The notes under the pieces are model-generated. The model saw only the letters and a program-made list of their open reading frames with translations. It did no database searches and was not told the origin of the DNA. Below are positions 25,475-34,163 of a stretch of 41,070 bases of DNA, piece by piece. The stretch covers positions 1-41,070 of the forward strand of contig CAJFNK010000046.1 of assembly GCA_904394685.1 (NCBI GenBank). Reading direction: 5' to 3'. Position 1 is the stretch's first letter, and every line of letters starts with the position of its first letter. The stretch comes from Candidatus Heritagella gallinarum. GTDB taxonomy: Bacteria; Bacillota; Clostridia; Oscillospirales; Acutalibacteraceae. A program made the position numbers and the translations under genes.

Positions 25475-26058
25475 AAAAACAAAAGCACTGGTATGACTGG
25501 CTCTGGGTGGCTTCGGGCCTGTATCTGATTTTGGGATTTGTGAATATCCTGTTTGCCTGGCTGGGACTAATCTGTTTTGTGGTTCCCCTGCTCATTTCTG
25601 TGATTCGGGGCAACAAAGCCTATTGCAACCGTTATTGCGGGCGTGGACAGCTGTTTAGCCTGCTGGGAGAAAAGCTCCATCTTTCCCGCAACAAGCCCAT
25701 TCCGGCCTGGATTCGCTCCAAATGGTTCCGCTATGGATTCCTCACCTTTTTTATGATTATGTTTTTCAATATGTTATATATCACCTGGCTGGTGTTTGCC
25801 GGCAGCAACAGCTTGCAGCAAACCGTCACCCTGCTGTGGACGTTCCGTCTGCCGTGGCAGTGGGCCTATGCCGACGGGCTGGTGGCTCCCTGGGCGGCAC
25901 AGTTTGCCTTTGGGTTTTATAGCGTTATGCTGACCTCTACCGTACTGGGAATCCTCACCATGGCCATGTTCAAGCCCCGCTCGTGGTGTGTCTATTGCCC
26001 CATGGGAACCATGACCCAGTTGATCTGTAAGGCCAAAAACCGGGAACCAAAATCATAA
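25471..26058 (+). CDS. NapH/YccM-like membrane iron-sulfur protein
   Basis: A 195-residue membrane protein with about four hydrophobic segments (about 10-47, 85-110, 143-165). Two cysteine motifs face one side of the membrane: CNRYCGRGQ (about 52-60) and WCVYCPMGTMTQ, with a further Cys in LICKAK. This is the pattern of the NapH/NosR/CcoG-type Fe-S membrane proteins, which pass electrons between quinol or ferredoxin and partner enzymes. It is the middle gene of a redox operon. Confidence 0.8.
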   Translation: MKKQKHWYDWLWVASGLYLILGFVNILFAWLGLICFVVPLLISVIRGNKAYCNRYCGRGQLFSLLGEKLHLSRNKPIPAWIRSKWFRYGFLTFFMIMFFNMLYITWLVFAGSNSLQQTVTLLWTFRLPWQWAYADGLVAPWAAQFAFGFYSVMLTSTVLGILTMAMFKPRSWCVYCPMGTMTQLICKAKNREPKS

Positions 26059-26067
26059 TCTATGTAG

Positions 26068-26086
26068 GGGCGGTTACTAACCGCCC
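26068..26086. repeat. Short GC-rich palindrome
   Basis: GGGCGGTTA-C-TAACCGCCC is a perfect inverted repeat inside TGTAGGGGCGG...CCGCCCGCA. It resembles the small dispersed palindromic repeats found between genes in many clostridial genomes. It sits between two genes of an operon. No T run follows, so termination is unlikely. Confidence 0.55.
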
Positions 26087-26135
26087 GCACGATCAAAACA
26101 ACCGAACAATACAAAAAAGGAAAGGATTGATCTCT

Positions 26136-27788
26136 ATGAAACAGAACAAAGTCGTTATCATCGGCGGCGTGGCAGGCGGCGCTTCGGCTGCTGCCCGGCT
26201 TCGCCGTCTGGACGAAAACGCCCACATCGTCGTGGTAGAAAGAGGCCCCTATATCTCCTTTGCCAACTGCGGCCTGCCCTATTATCTGGGCGGCACCATT
26301 CAGGATCGTTCTGCCCTGACCCTCCAGACCCCAGAGAGCTTTAAAGCCCGGTTCAATGTAGATGTTCGGGTATTCAGCGAAGCAACCGCCATCCATCCCG
26401 ACCAGAAAACTATCACCATCCTCAACCACAACACCGGCGAGGATTATGAAGAAAGCTACGATTCCCTCATCCTCTCCATGGGCGCCGATGCCTCGATGCC
26501 TCCCATCCCCGGCATTGATTCCAAAAAGGTGTTTACCGTTCGCAATATCCCGGATACCGTAGCCGTCAAGTCCTACATTGAGCAGACCGGGGCAAAATCC
26601 GCTGTGGTGGCCGGGGGCGGCTTTATCGGGCTGGAAGTGGCCGAAAACCTCCACGACCTGGGAATGGAAGTCACACTGGTAGAAATGGCCAACCAGGTCA
26701 TCCCATCGATTGATGCCGATATGGCAGCACAGGTACACGGCCACATGCGCCAGAAGGGGCTGAAGCTGCTGCTGGGCAGCGCCCTGCAAAAAATCGAAGA
26801 CACCGATTCCGGCGTAGCCCTGACCGTCAACGGCGAAACCGTGACAGCCGACCTGCTGATTATGGCAATTGGCGTCCGTCCCGCCTCCAAAATTGCGCTG
26901 GAAGCCGGCCTGCCCGCCAACGCCAAGGGCGCACTGATCGTCAACTCCGCCATGGAAACCGGCGTGCCGGGAATTTATGCGGTGGGCGATTTGATCGAGG
27001 TGGAGCATTATGTCACCGGCGAAAAGAATTATATCCCGCTCGCCGGCCCCGCCAACAAACAGGGGCGCATCGCTGCCGACAACATCTGCGGGATTCCCAG
27101 CCGCTACACCGGCACACAGGGTTCCTCGATTCTCAAGGTGTTTGATCTGGCGGTAGCTTCCACCGGTATCAACGAAAAGACCGCCCAGGCGCTGCACCTG
27201 AACTATGAGAAGTCCTTTACCTTCTCCGCCAACCACGCCACCTATTATCCGGGCGCTACTAACATGTCCATCAAGACGATTTATGAAAAGGACACCGGAA
27301 AAATACTGGGCGTACAGATTGTGGGAAACGACGGCGTGGACAAGCGCTGCGATGTGTTTGCCACCGCTATCCGTGCAGGCATGACTGCCAAAGACTTGAC
27401 CGAGCTGGAGCTGTGCTATGCGCCGCCCTTCGGCTCTGCCAAAGACCCTGTGAATATGGCAGGCTATGTGATTGAGAACACCCTGAACGGGCTGGTGGTC
27501 CCGTTCCATTGGCACGACATTGAGGCGATCCGCAAAGATCCCAACGCCTTTTTGCTGGACACCCGCAATCCTATGGAATATGCCGCCGGCACCATTCCGG
27601 GCTTTGTGAATATTCCGCTGGATTCTCTGCGTGACCGTCTGGATGAAATCCCGAAGGACAAGACGATCTATGTCACTTGCCAGATTGGCCTGCGTGGCTA
27701 TATTGCCGCCCGAATCCTGATGCAAAAAGGGTATACCGTGCGGAACCTTTCGGGTGGATATCGGTTGTACCAGACTATTTTTGGCTGA
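26136..27788 (+). CDS. CoA-disulfide reductase with C-terminal rhodanese domain
   Basis: A 550-residue FAD/NAD(P)H flavoprotein of the CoADR-Rhd class. Features: FAD-binding GGVAGGASAAARLRR (9-24), active-site SFANCGLPYY with Cys45, NAD(P)-binding VVAGGGFIGLEVAENL (about 155), IYAVGDLIEV for FAD, and a rhodanese domain from about 455 with LLDTRNPMEYAAG and Cys near 515 (VTCQIGLRG). Related enzymes reduce CoA persulfides, polysulfide or CoA disulfide. AAAGGA precedes the ATG at 26136; the ATG three codons earlier lacks spacing. It follows ferredoxin and NapH-like genes. Confidence 0.92.
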   Translation: MKQNKVVIIGGVAGGASAAARLRRLDENAHIVVVERGPYISFANCGLPYYLGGTIQDRSALTLQTPESFKARFNVDVRVFSEATAIHPDQKTITILNHNTGEDYEESYDSLILSMGADASMPPIPGIDSKKVFTVRNIPDTVAVKSYIEQTGAKSAVVAGGGFIGLEVAENLHDLGMEVTLVEMANQVIPSIDADMAAQVHGHMRQKGLKLLLGSALQKIEDTDSGVALTVNGETVTADLLIMAIGVRPASKIALEAGLPANAKGALIVNSAMETGVPGIYAVGDLIEVEHYVTGEKNYIPLAGPANKQGRIAADNICGIPSRYTGTQGSSILKVFDLAVASTGINEKTAQALHLNYEKSFTFSANHATYYPGATNMSIKTIYEKDTGKILGVQIVGNDGVDKRCDVFATAIRAGMTAKDLTELELCYAPPFGSAKDPVNMAGYVIENTLNGLVVPFHWHDIEAIRKDPNAFLLDTRNPMEYAAGTIPGFVNIPLDSLRDRLDEIPKDKTIYVTCQIGLRGYIAARILMQKGYTVRNLSGGYRLYQTIFG

Positions 27789-27822
27789 TTTTGTATATTT
27801 AAAAATCAATTATACAACAAGT

Positions 27823-27853
27823 AAACCCTCTGTGAGATTTCCACAGAGGGTTT
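27823..27853 (+). terminator. Terminator after the redox operon
   Basis: AAACCCTCTGTG (27823-27834) pairs with CACAGAGGGTTT (27842-27853), then TTCCTGTTTTT. It lies 34 bases past the CoADR stop and 25 bases from the end of the converging gene. Confidence 0.85.
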
Positions 27854-27878
27854 TCCTGTTTTTGAGCAACTTGATTGT

Positions 27879-29141
27879 TTACTTGATGGGGCAGGGAACT
27901 ACCACCGAACCCATTGCGCCGGGTCCCAACGCATAGGTGGGATAGCAAAGGCAAACGTTGTCGCCTTCGATGTAAAACTCATACTCATCCAGCGTATATT
28001 CTTCTGCAATCTGTTTGGCATCTTTTCCTCCCAGTTCCGATGTCCCCCAGCCGCGATCTGGATTCTGTTCAATATACTGTACGGTTTGCTCGTGCAGATA
28101 TTGCAGTAATTCGTCCTCTCCCATAGAGAAAATATCGGTCAGTTCCAGCTCTTTGCCTGTTTGCAGGTCAAAGTTAAGGCCCGAAAAGTCTACATTATAT
28201 ACGCCGCCCATAAACCATTCGAATTCTAATTTTACACTGAGAACCCCATTCTCGTTACAGGTAATGGTTCCTGATCCGGTATTTAAAAACGGGTATTCCG
28301 GAGAAGCCATCTCTGTATCAATATCTTCTTCCGACAGATTGTCGAAAAAGGTGTCACAAGCCTCCTGTGCTAAACGGTTGATCTCCGAATATTCCGGACG
28401 TGTTTCTTCCAGAACCAGCTTATCATAATAATAGTCCACCAAAACTTCCCCAGCTTCATTTTTGATAGATCGATCCTCCCGCTCCAGTGTTGCAGAGGCC
28501 GTATCAGTCGGCACCGGGGTGGGCGTTGGAGTCGGGGAAGGCGTAGGCTCAGGCTTCTGCTCCTCCGAAATCAGTTCTTCGACTTCCTCCATCTTTTCGC
28601 TGATTTTTTCATTGCCGTTGGTAGCTGCTAAGCCCTGTTCCAAAATATTCTTTGCAGAATCATATTCCTCCTGAGCTACATAAACATCCGCCAGCAGCAG
28701 ATACGGTTCCGGACTTTTGGGGTCGATTTCAATGGCACGGTTCAAGGCGATAATTGCTTCGTCATAGTTCAGCTCTTTCAGATATTTCTCTCCCAGAGAA
28801 AGCTGCTCCTGAAAGCTCCCGGACGAATAGGAAAGCCCCAGCCCCCAATAAATCCCGGCGGCAATTCCCGCCAGCACAATCACGGCCACTACCACCCACA
28901 GCCACACCGGCCTTTTCTTTTTGGCCGGTTTTTGGGGTTCCGGCTGGCTAACAGAGTTTGGCGTCGAGGTTTTGCTATCGTCAGGCTGCAAGACATATGA
29001 ATCGGGTACCGGGATGCTTCCCTGTCTTTCCGGCTGAAACACCGGTTCCGATGTTGGGGCGCCTGTTTGGAGAGGCGCTCCGCAATGTTCGCAAAAGTTG
29101 GAATCATCCAGATTGCTGCCGCCGCATTTTGGACAATACAT
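27879..29141 (-). CDS. Zinc-ribbon / TPR / DUF3298 (RsiV-like) membrane protein
   Basis: A 420-residue mosaic protein. Residues 2-22 are a zinc ribbon (CPKCG and CEHCG). A Gln/Pro/Ser-rich linker leads to a membrane helix (about 78-100, WLWVVVAVIVLAGIAAGIYWG). TPR-like repeats follow (ALNRAIEIDPKSPEPYLLLADVYV), then a Pro/Thr linker PTPSPTPTPTPVPT. The C-terminal 190 residues match DUF3298/RsiV-type extracellular domains. It may sense the cell envelope and signal to its cytoplasmic ribbon; no partner gene is seen. GAGGAGG precedes the ATG at 29141. Stands alone. Confidence 0.8.
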   Translation of the reverse strand: MYCPKCGGSNLDDSNFCEHCGAPLQTGAPTSEPVFQPERQGSIPVPDSYVLQPDDSKTSTPNSVSQPEPQKPAKKKRPVWLWVVVAVIVLAGIAAGIYWGLGLSYSSGSFQEQLSLGEKYLKELNYDEAIIALNRAIEIDPKSPEPYLLLADVYVAQEEYDSAKNILEQGLAATNGNEKISEKMEEVEELISEEQKPEPTPSPTPTPTPVPTDTASATLEREDRSIKNEAGEVLVDYYYDKLVLEETRPEYSEINRLAQEACDTFFDNLSEEDIDTEMASPEYPFLNTGSGTITCNENGVLSVKLEFEWFMGGVYNVDFSGLNFDLQTGKELELTDIFSMGEDELLQYLHEQTVQYIEQNPDRGWGTSELGGKDAKQIAEEYTLDEYEFYIEGDNVCLCYPTYALGPGAMGSVVVPCPIK

Positions 29142-29220
29142 GATGAACCTTCCTCCTCGTTTCTTTTTCTTTCTATTATACACGCCGGTTTCGACATTTT
29201 TCAACTTTTATAGAAACAAA

Positions 29221-29254
29221 GGCTCCCCAGCTGTTTTGATACAGCCGGGAAGCC
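29221..29254 (-). terminator. Terminator of the mannoside locus
   Basis: On the minus strand GGCTTCCCGGCTGT and ACAGCTGGGGAGCC form a long stem with two mismatches, followed by TTTGTTTC. It lies about 15 bases past the GH38 stop. Confidence 0.75.
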
Positions 29255-29269
29255 TGTTGGGTTGATGAA

Positions 29270-32200
29270 TTAGAAGCGGACACGGATGGTCTTGATCTCA
29301 TACGGGTGGATGGTGAAGGACACTGCATTGCCTTCTACGGCCACGTCGCCGGTCTTGTTCTCCATCAGGTCGCAATCTTCTGCACTGCACACCGGGCAGC
29401 CAAAAGTCAGCACGGTATTGGTGCGCTTATTCTGCTCCTCGATCACACGAACGATCACGCCATCGCCATCCTCGGCGGCCTTTACGGTCTCAATGATGAC
29501 ATTGTCGTGGTCAGCCGACACAAAGGAGAAGCTCTCGCCAGACTTGCCGCCCTTTACCGCCTTCATGGGCTGGTTCAGGCGAATGGCCTCCTGCTGGGTG
29601 CCGCCCTCTCTCCAGCCGCCTGCATGCGGATACAGAGAATAGGTAAACACATGCTCCTCGTTATCGGTGTTCGGGTTGGGTTCGATGCCGGACTTAATCA
29701 ACGTGAGGGCGAGCTCGCTCTCATGGACAGAGTGGCCGTACTTGCAGTCGTTCAGCACCGAAACGCCATAGCCGCCTTCGGACACATCGGCCCACTTGTG
29801 GCCACAGCTCTCAAACCGGGCCTGATCCCAACTGGTGTTGGTGTGGGTCTTGCGGGTAACATTACCAAACTGCACATCAAAGGCCGCCTCGTCGGTGTGG
29901 ACATCTGCGGGCATAAACACCTTGAGCAGAGTCTGATGCTCGTGCCAATCCACCCAGGTATCAAAGTCGATGCGGCGGGTATCGGCATAGAAACGAATCC
30001 GCTGCTTCATCTTGGACTGCATGAAGTCACGCTCAATGGTCAGCTCTGCAAACAGCGGGCCATTGGCGGTCCACTCCATGCGGGAAACCTCGGTGAGATC
30101 CCAGCCCTTTTCGGTATAGAAAATATCGATATCCCAGTTATCATAATAAATGGGCTTATCCTCAAACACACGCATCCGGTTTCCACGGGTACCGGGCTTG
30201 AACACCTGGCGTCCGTTTTCCTTATCAAACAGGGAGGCAAACATGCCCTCGCTGTCGATTGCTGCGCTGTAATAGGGGGTTTCGATGGTCAGGCAGCCGT
30301 CTTTTTCACCCAGCACGAAGGGAGAAGCGGCAGCAGCGCCCTCGCCAGCAGCCAGCGTGCTCCAGCCCTTGGCAGGAACATTTTCCACCAGTGCATAGGC
30401 TTTTCCGTCATATTCCTGAACCGCTGCACCGGCAAGAGCAGAAACGCCTTCGGGCATCTCGACAATGTCACGGGAAGCAAAGCCGGTGGTGTTGAACACG
30501 GTCACGCCGTCGCCCTCTCCGGCCACTGCCTGCATCCGCTCTTGCAAAAGGGCATTGCCTTCTTCAGCCAGCTCGGCATATTCCTTCTTGGTGACCTCAT
30601 ACACTTCGGCAATCGAAGAACCGGGCAGGATGTCGTGGAACTGGTTGAGAAGCACCGTTTTCCACATCTTCTCCAGCTGCTCTGCCGGATAGGCCACACC
30701 CTTTTTGGCGGCCAGCACGCTCAAAAGCTCCAGATCGCTGAGCAGCAGTTCGCTCTTGCGGTTGCTGCGCTTGTTGCGTGCCATGCTGGTGTAGGTGCCA
30801 CGGTGATATTCAAAATAGAACTCCCCTGTCCACACCGGCAGCCGGCGGCTGTCTTTGACACGTTCTTCCAGTTCTTCAAAATACTGGCGGGAACCGCACT
30901 GACGGACAGTAGGAACCCCTTTCAGGCCCTTTTCCATCCGGCGACCGGTTTCCAGCATCTCACGGGTAGGTCCGCCGCCGCCATCTCCATAGCCATAAGC
31001 GATGAGAATGTCGTTGTTCATCTCTTTGTTCTGATAACGCTCCCAGCCGCCCATAATAGCATCGGGATGCAACATTCCGCTATAGGTGGTAAAGAAGCGC
31101 TCCACGCTCTGGCCGATTCCCAAAGTAGAAATAAAGTGGGTCAGCACACGGCTGCCGTCAATACCTTCCCACAGCATGGTGTCGTTGGGAATCATATTAA
31201 ACTGGTTCCACGAGAGCTTGGTGGTCATAAAGTAGTCGATTCCCGACTTCTTCATGATCTGGGGCAGAGCGCCGGAATAGCCAAACACGTCGGGCAGCCA
31301 GAGAACCCGGTTGTCTTTGCCGAATTCCTCTTTAAAGAAGCGCTTGCCATACAGGAACTGGCGAACCAGACTCTCGCCGGAGCTGAGGTTACAGTCGGCT
31401 TCCAGCCACATGCCGCCTTCGGGCTCCCAACGGCCTTCCTTGACACGCTCTTTGATTTGGGCATAAAGCTCCGGATAGCGCTCTTTCAAGAAGCTGTACA
31501 GAACCGGCTGGCTGGACATAAATTTATATTCGGGATATTCTTCCATCAATTTCAGAACAGTTGCAAAGCTGCGTGCCACCTTCTCACGGGTCTGGGAAAC
31601 CGTCCACCACCAGGCCACGTCAATATGGGTGTGGCCGATGCAGCTGGCGATGATTTCCTGATAACCGGCCATTTCGCCATACACGGTTTTAGCAAGCAGG
31701 GCACGGGCCTCCTCGACAGAAGCATAAAATGCGTCGGAGGGTACCTTCCGCATATCCAGCAGATTGATTGCATCGTTCAATGCGGTACAGAGATCGATAC
31801 AGGTTTTTCCCTTGGGGTCCATACGAGCCATCGCCCACAGAGGAACCTGAATGTCAAAATACAGGTCATTGACAGCGGGAACCATTTCCTGCACATCTGC
31901 CAACAGGCGGAGCTCTGGATACTCAATTCCGGAATATGCCTGCAAGTCAATGGTATAGACATCGCCAGCTTTGGCGCTGTCTGCCAGCAGCAACTCCTGA
32001 TGGTTGGTATCTGCTCCCTGCTTTACCTGACCGTTGACAAAAACCAGGAACTGGGGATTTCTTGCATCCCATCCCTCCATCTGTGTACGCAGGTGCAGCC
32101 ACATCTGTTTGCCGTCAAAGTTCTCCGGAACGGTAAACTGTGTACGGAACCAGTAATGGCGGTCGGGGCCATACCAGTGCATCTGCTTGGAATCAAAATC

Positions 32201-32350
32201 TGTAAAGGGGGTGGGGTCTGCTTCTGCCTCTTCGGGACGGAGCCAGAAGCCTTCTTTCATCTGCCACTGTTCCAACTGAAAGCTCTGGGCAATCCGGAAC
32301 TTTTTCAGCTGTGCTGCAATGACCTCAATTCTTTCTTTTACAAAAATCAT
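29270..32350 (-). CDS. Alpha-mannosidase, GH38
   Basis: A 1026-residue glycoside hydrolase of family 38, removing alpha-linked mannose with retention. The zinc-binding motif HTHIDVAWWW (around 240) and the catalytic nucleophile Asp in LEADCNLSSGES (around 325) are present, as are VLWLPDVFGYSGALPQIM and GYGDGGGGPTREM. There is an N-terminal carbohydrate-binding-like region and a beta-sandwich C-terminal half. No signal peptide, so it acts in the cytoplasm on imported oligosaccharides. GGAGG precedes the ATG. It follows GH130 by about 30 bases and ends the locus. Confidence 0.96.
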   Translation of the reverse strand: MIFVKERIEVIAAQLKKFRIAQSFQLEQWQMKEGFWLRPEEAEADPTPFTDFDSKQMHWYGPDRHYWFRTQFTVPENFDGKQMWLHLRTQMEGWDARNPQFLVFVNGQVKQGADTNHQELLLADSAKAGDVYTIDLQAYSGIEYPELRLLADVQEMVPAVNDLYFDIQVPLWAMARMDPKGKTCIDLCTALNDAINLLDMRKVPSDAFYASVEEARALLAKTVYGEMAGYQEIIASCIGHTHIDVAWWWTVSQTREKVARSFATVLKLMEEYPEYKFMSSQPVLYSFLKERYPELYAQIKERVKEGRWEPEGGMWLEADCNLSSGESLVRQFLYGKRFFKEEFGKDNRVLWLPDVFGYSGALPQIMKKSGIDYFMTTKLSWNQFNMIPNDTMLWEGIDGSRVLTHFISTLGIGQSVERFFTTYSGMLHPDAIMGGWERYQNKEMNNDILIAYGYGDGGGGPTREMLETGRRMEKGLKGVPTVRQCGSRQYFEELEERVKDSRRLPVWTGEFYFEYHRGTYTSMARNKRSNRKSELLLSDLELLSVLAAKKGVAYPAEQLEKMWKTVLLNQFHDILPGSSIAEVYEVTKKEYAELAEEGNALLQERMQAVAGEGDGVTVFNTTGFASRDIVEMPEGVSALAGAAVQEYDGKAYALVENVPAKGWSTLAAGEGAAAASPFVLGEKDGCLTIETPYYSAAIDSEGMFASLFDKENGRQVFKPGTRGNRMRVFEDKPIYYDNWDIDIFYTEKGWDLTEVSRMEWTANGPLFAELTIERDFMQSKMKQRIRFYADTRRIDFDTWVDWHEHQTLLKVFMPADVHTDEAAFDVQFGNVTRKTHTNTSWDQARFESCGHKWADVSEGGYGVSVLNDCKYGHSVHESELALTLIKSGIEPNPNTDNEEHVFTYSLYPHAGGWREGGTQQEAIRLNQPMKAVKGGKSGESFSFVSADHDNVIIETVKAAEDGDGVIVRVIEEQNKRTNTVLTFGCPVCSAEDCDLMENKTGDVAVEGNAVSFTIHPYEIKTIRVRF

Positions 32351-32380
32351 AACGGTACCTCCGTCTGGTCAGGGTCTTTT

Positions 32381-33367
32381 TTAGAGGGGATACTCCCGCA
32401 TATAGTCCAGCAGTGTATCAACTGTGGTAAATGCAAGGCCGGTAACGGTATCGGCGCAGCCATAATACATGGCGATACGGCCGGTAGCGGAATCGGTCAA
32501 TGCGGCGCAGGGGAATGTTACGTTCGGAACATCGCCAACGCACTCATACAGCTCCTCCGGCCCAAGGATATAGTTGCGGCTGCGGCCTTTTACCTTCCAG
32601 GGCTCGTCCAGATCGAGCAGAGCAATACCGATACGATAAACAAAGCCGTTGCAGGTATTGATAACGCCGTGATAAATCATTAGCCAGCCTTCATCGGTTT
32701 CAATGGGCACGCATCCGGGGCCGATCTTCTTAGACTGCCAGGCAGACTCATCGCCGTTGACAATGCCCATTACCCAGCGATGCTTGCCCCAATAGGTCAG
32801 ATCCGGGCTCTGGCTGCAAAAGATATCGCCAAAAGGTGTGTGGCCGGTATCGGAAGGACGGGACAGCATCATGTAGTTCTCGCCAATCTTGCGGGGGAAC
32901 AGCACGCCGTTGCGGTTATAGGGCAGGAAAGCATTTTCCATCTGATGGAAGGTCTTAAAATCCTCGGTCCAGGCCATGCCAATAGTGGGGCCATGGGCAC
33001 CGTTACACCAGGTAATATAATACTTACCGTCCATTTTCAGCACACGAGGATCATAACGGTATTCCCGCTTGGTAACCTCCGGGTCACCCTCAAACGAAAC
33101 CGGTTTGTCACTGATCGTCCAGTGAATACCGTCCTTGGAAAAGCCGGGGAAAATATCCATACTGACAGAACGGGAGTCGCAGCGGAAAATTCCGGCAAAT
33201 CCATCCTCAAACGGAACAACAGCAGAGTTAAAAATGCTGTTGGCATTTTTCTGGTCATGACGGTTGATGATTGGGTTTTCGGTGTATCTCCACACCGGAG
33301 CATCCAGGTTTGCAGGTTTCTCCTGCCAGGGGATATTCGGCAGGGGATTTCCAATAATCTTAGCCAT
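32381..33367 (-). CDS. GH130 beta-1,4-mannoside phosphorylase
   Basis: A 328-residue five-bladed beta-propeller enzyme of family GH130. It phosphorolyses beta-mannosides to mannose 1-phosphate. The YDPRV segment (near 102) carries the catalytic Asp, and [35 protein letters not shown] and [14 protein letters not shown] are family stretches. Length suggests the GH130_2 group (mannooligosaccharide or mannosyl-GlcNAc phosphorylases). AAAGGAG precedes the ATG at 33367; upstream in-frame codons lack a site. With GH38 it would dismantle the mannose core of N-glycans. Confidence 0.93.
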   Translation of the reverse strand: MAKIIGNPLPNIPWQEKPANLDAPVWRYTENPIINRHDQKNANSIFNSAVVPFEDGFAGIFRCDSRSVSMDIFPGFSKDGIHWTISDKPVSFEGDPEVTKREYRYDPRVLKMDGKYYITWCNGAHGPTIGMAWTEDFKTFHQMENAFLPYNRNGVLFPRKIGENYMMLSRPSDTGHTPFGDIFCSQSPDLTYWGKHRWVMGIVNGDESAWQSKKIGPGCVPIETDEGWLMIYHGVINTCNGFVYRIGIALLDLDEPWKVKGRSRNYILGPEELYECVGDVPNVTFPCAALTDSATGRIAMYYGCADTVTGLAFTTVDTLLDYMREYPL

Positions 33368-33386
33368 TGATACATTCTCCTTTCGG

Positions 33387-34163
33387 TTATGCATATTCTT
33401 CCTTCTGCTGCTTGAGCCGCATTTCAGAAGGGGTCATATTAAAGTAACTGCGGAAGTGAGTATAGAAGTAATTCAGATTAGAATACCCCACTTCTTCAGC
33501 AATCGTCGCAATTTTTTCATCGGTATACAAAATCAGGTCACGGGCAATATTGAGGCGGTAGAGCATCACATACTCTGAAAATTTAAGGCCCGTTTCCTTG
33601 ATAAATAACTGTCCCAGATAGGTTGAGTTCATACGCAGACGGTCGGCAATCGATTTTAACGTGATATTCTGCCGGTATTCCGCCCGGATCATGGCCAGCA
33701 GCTTATTGATGAGGGTAGGAAGCTCCGAATGTTTTCTTCCCAACACCGGATCAATTTCGGCGTCTTTGGCCTGTTTTTTCACTGTTCCATGAAGTTTTTC
33801 CTGAATTACCAGTTCCACCACTGCCGCCAGCTTGTCCGCCTGAATGGGCTTTAGCAGATAATCCCAAGCGCCACACCGCAGCGCTTCACAGGCATAAGTA
33901 AATTCTCGATGGCCGCTCATCATAATGCAAGCGCAGTCCAGCCCGGCATCCCTCATCTGCTTGATGAGATCCTGCCCGAACTCCTTGCCAATGCACACAT
34001 CGATCAGAGCAATTTGTGGACGGGTGTCTACTGCCCTGGCTAATGCTTCTGCACAGCTGGTAGCGGTAACAATCCGGGACACACCATAACTTTCCCAATC
34101 CAGCAAAGCCTTCATTCCCAGAAGGATATTAGGCTCATCATCAACAATCAACAGGGTATACAT
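33387..34163 (-). CDS. AraC-type response regulator of the mannoside locus
   Basis: A 258-residue YesN-type regulator. Receiver: acidic LLIVDDEPN, phospho-Asp in [14 protein letters not shown], Lys in YLLKPIQ. The phospho-Asp loop lacks the usual MPxMDG. The C-terminal 100 residues are an AraC helix-turn-helix pair ([15 protein letters not shown] and [18 protein letters not shown]). AAAGGAGG precedes the ATG at 34163. Overlaps the sensor kinase gene by 23 bases. Probably activates the ABC transporter and glycosidase genes. Confidence 0.92.
   Translation of the reverse strand: MYTLLIVDDEPNILLGMKALLDWESYGVSRIVTATSCAEALARAVDTRPQIALIDVCIGKEFGQDLIKQMRDAGLDCACIMMSGHREFTYACEALRCGAWDYLLKPIQADKLAAVVELVIQEKLHGTVKKQAKDAEIDPVLGRKHSELPTLINKLLAMIRAEYRQNITLKSIADRLRMNSTYLGQLFIKETGLKFSEYVMLYRLNIARDLILYTDEKIATIAEEVGYSNLNYFYTHFRSYFNMTPSEMRLKQQKEEYA

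Noticed and set aside
25992-27809. A long minus-strand open frame opposite the CoADR gene
   Set aside because: Shadow of the CoADR gene, whose motifs are clear on the plus strand.
29306-32683. A very long plus-strand open frame opposite the GH38 gene
   Set aside because: It mirrors the well-supported GH38 and GH130 genes, its translation resembles no protein I know, and it has no suitable ribosome site. It results from codon bias of the opposite strand.
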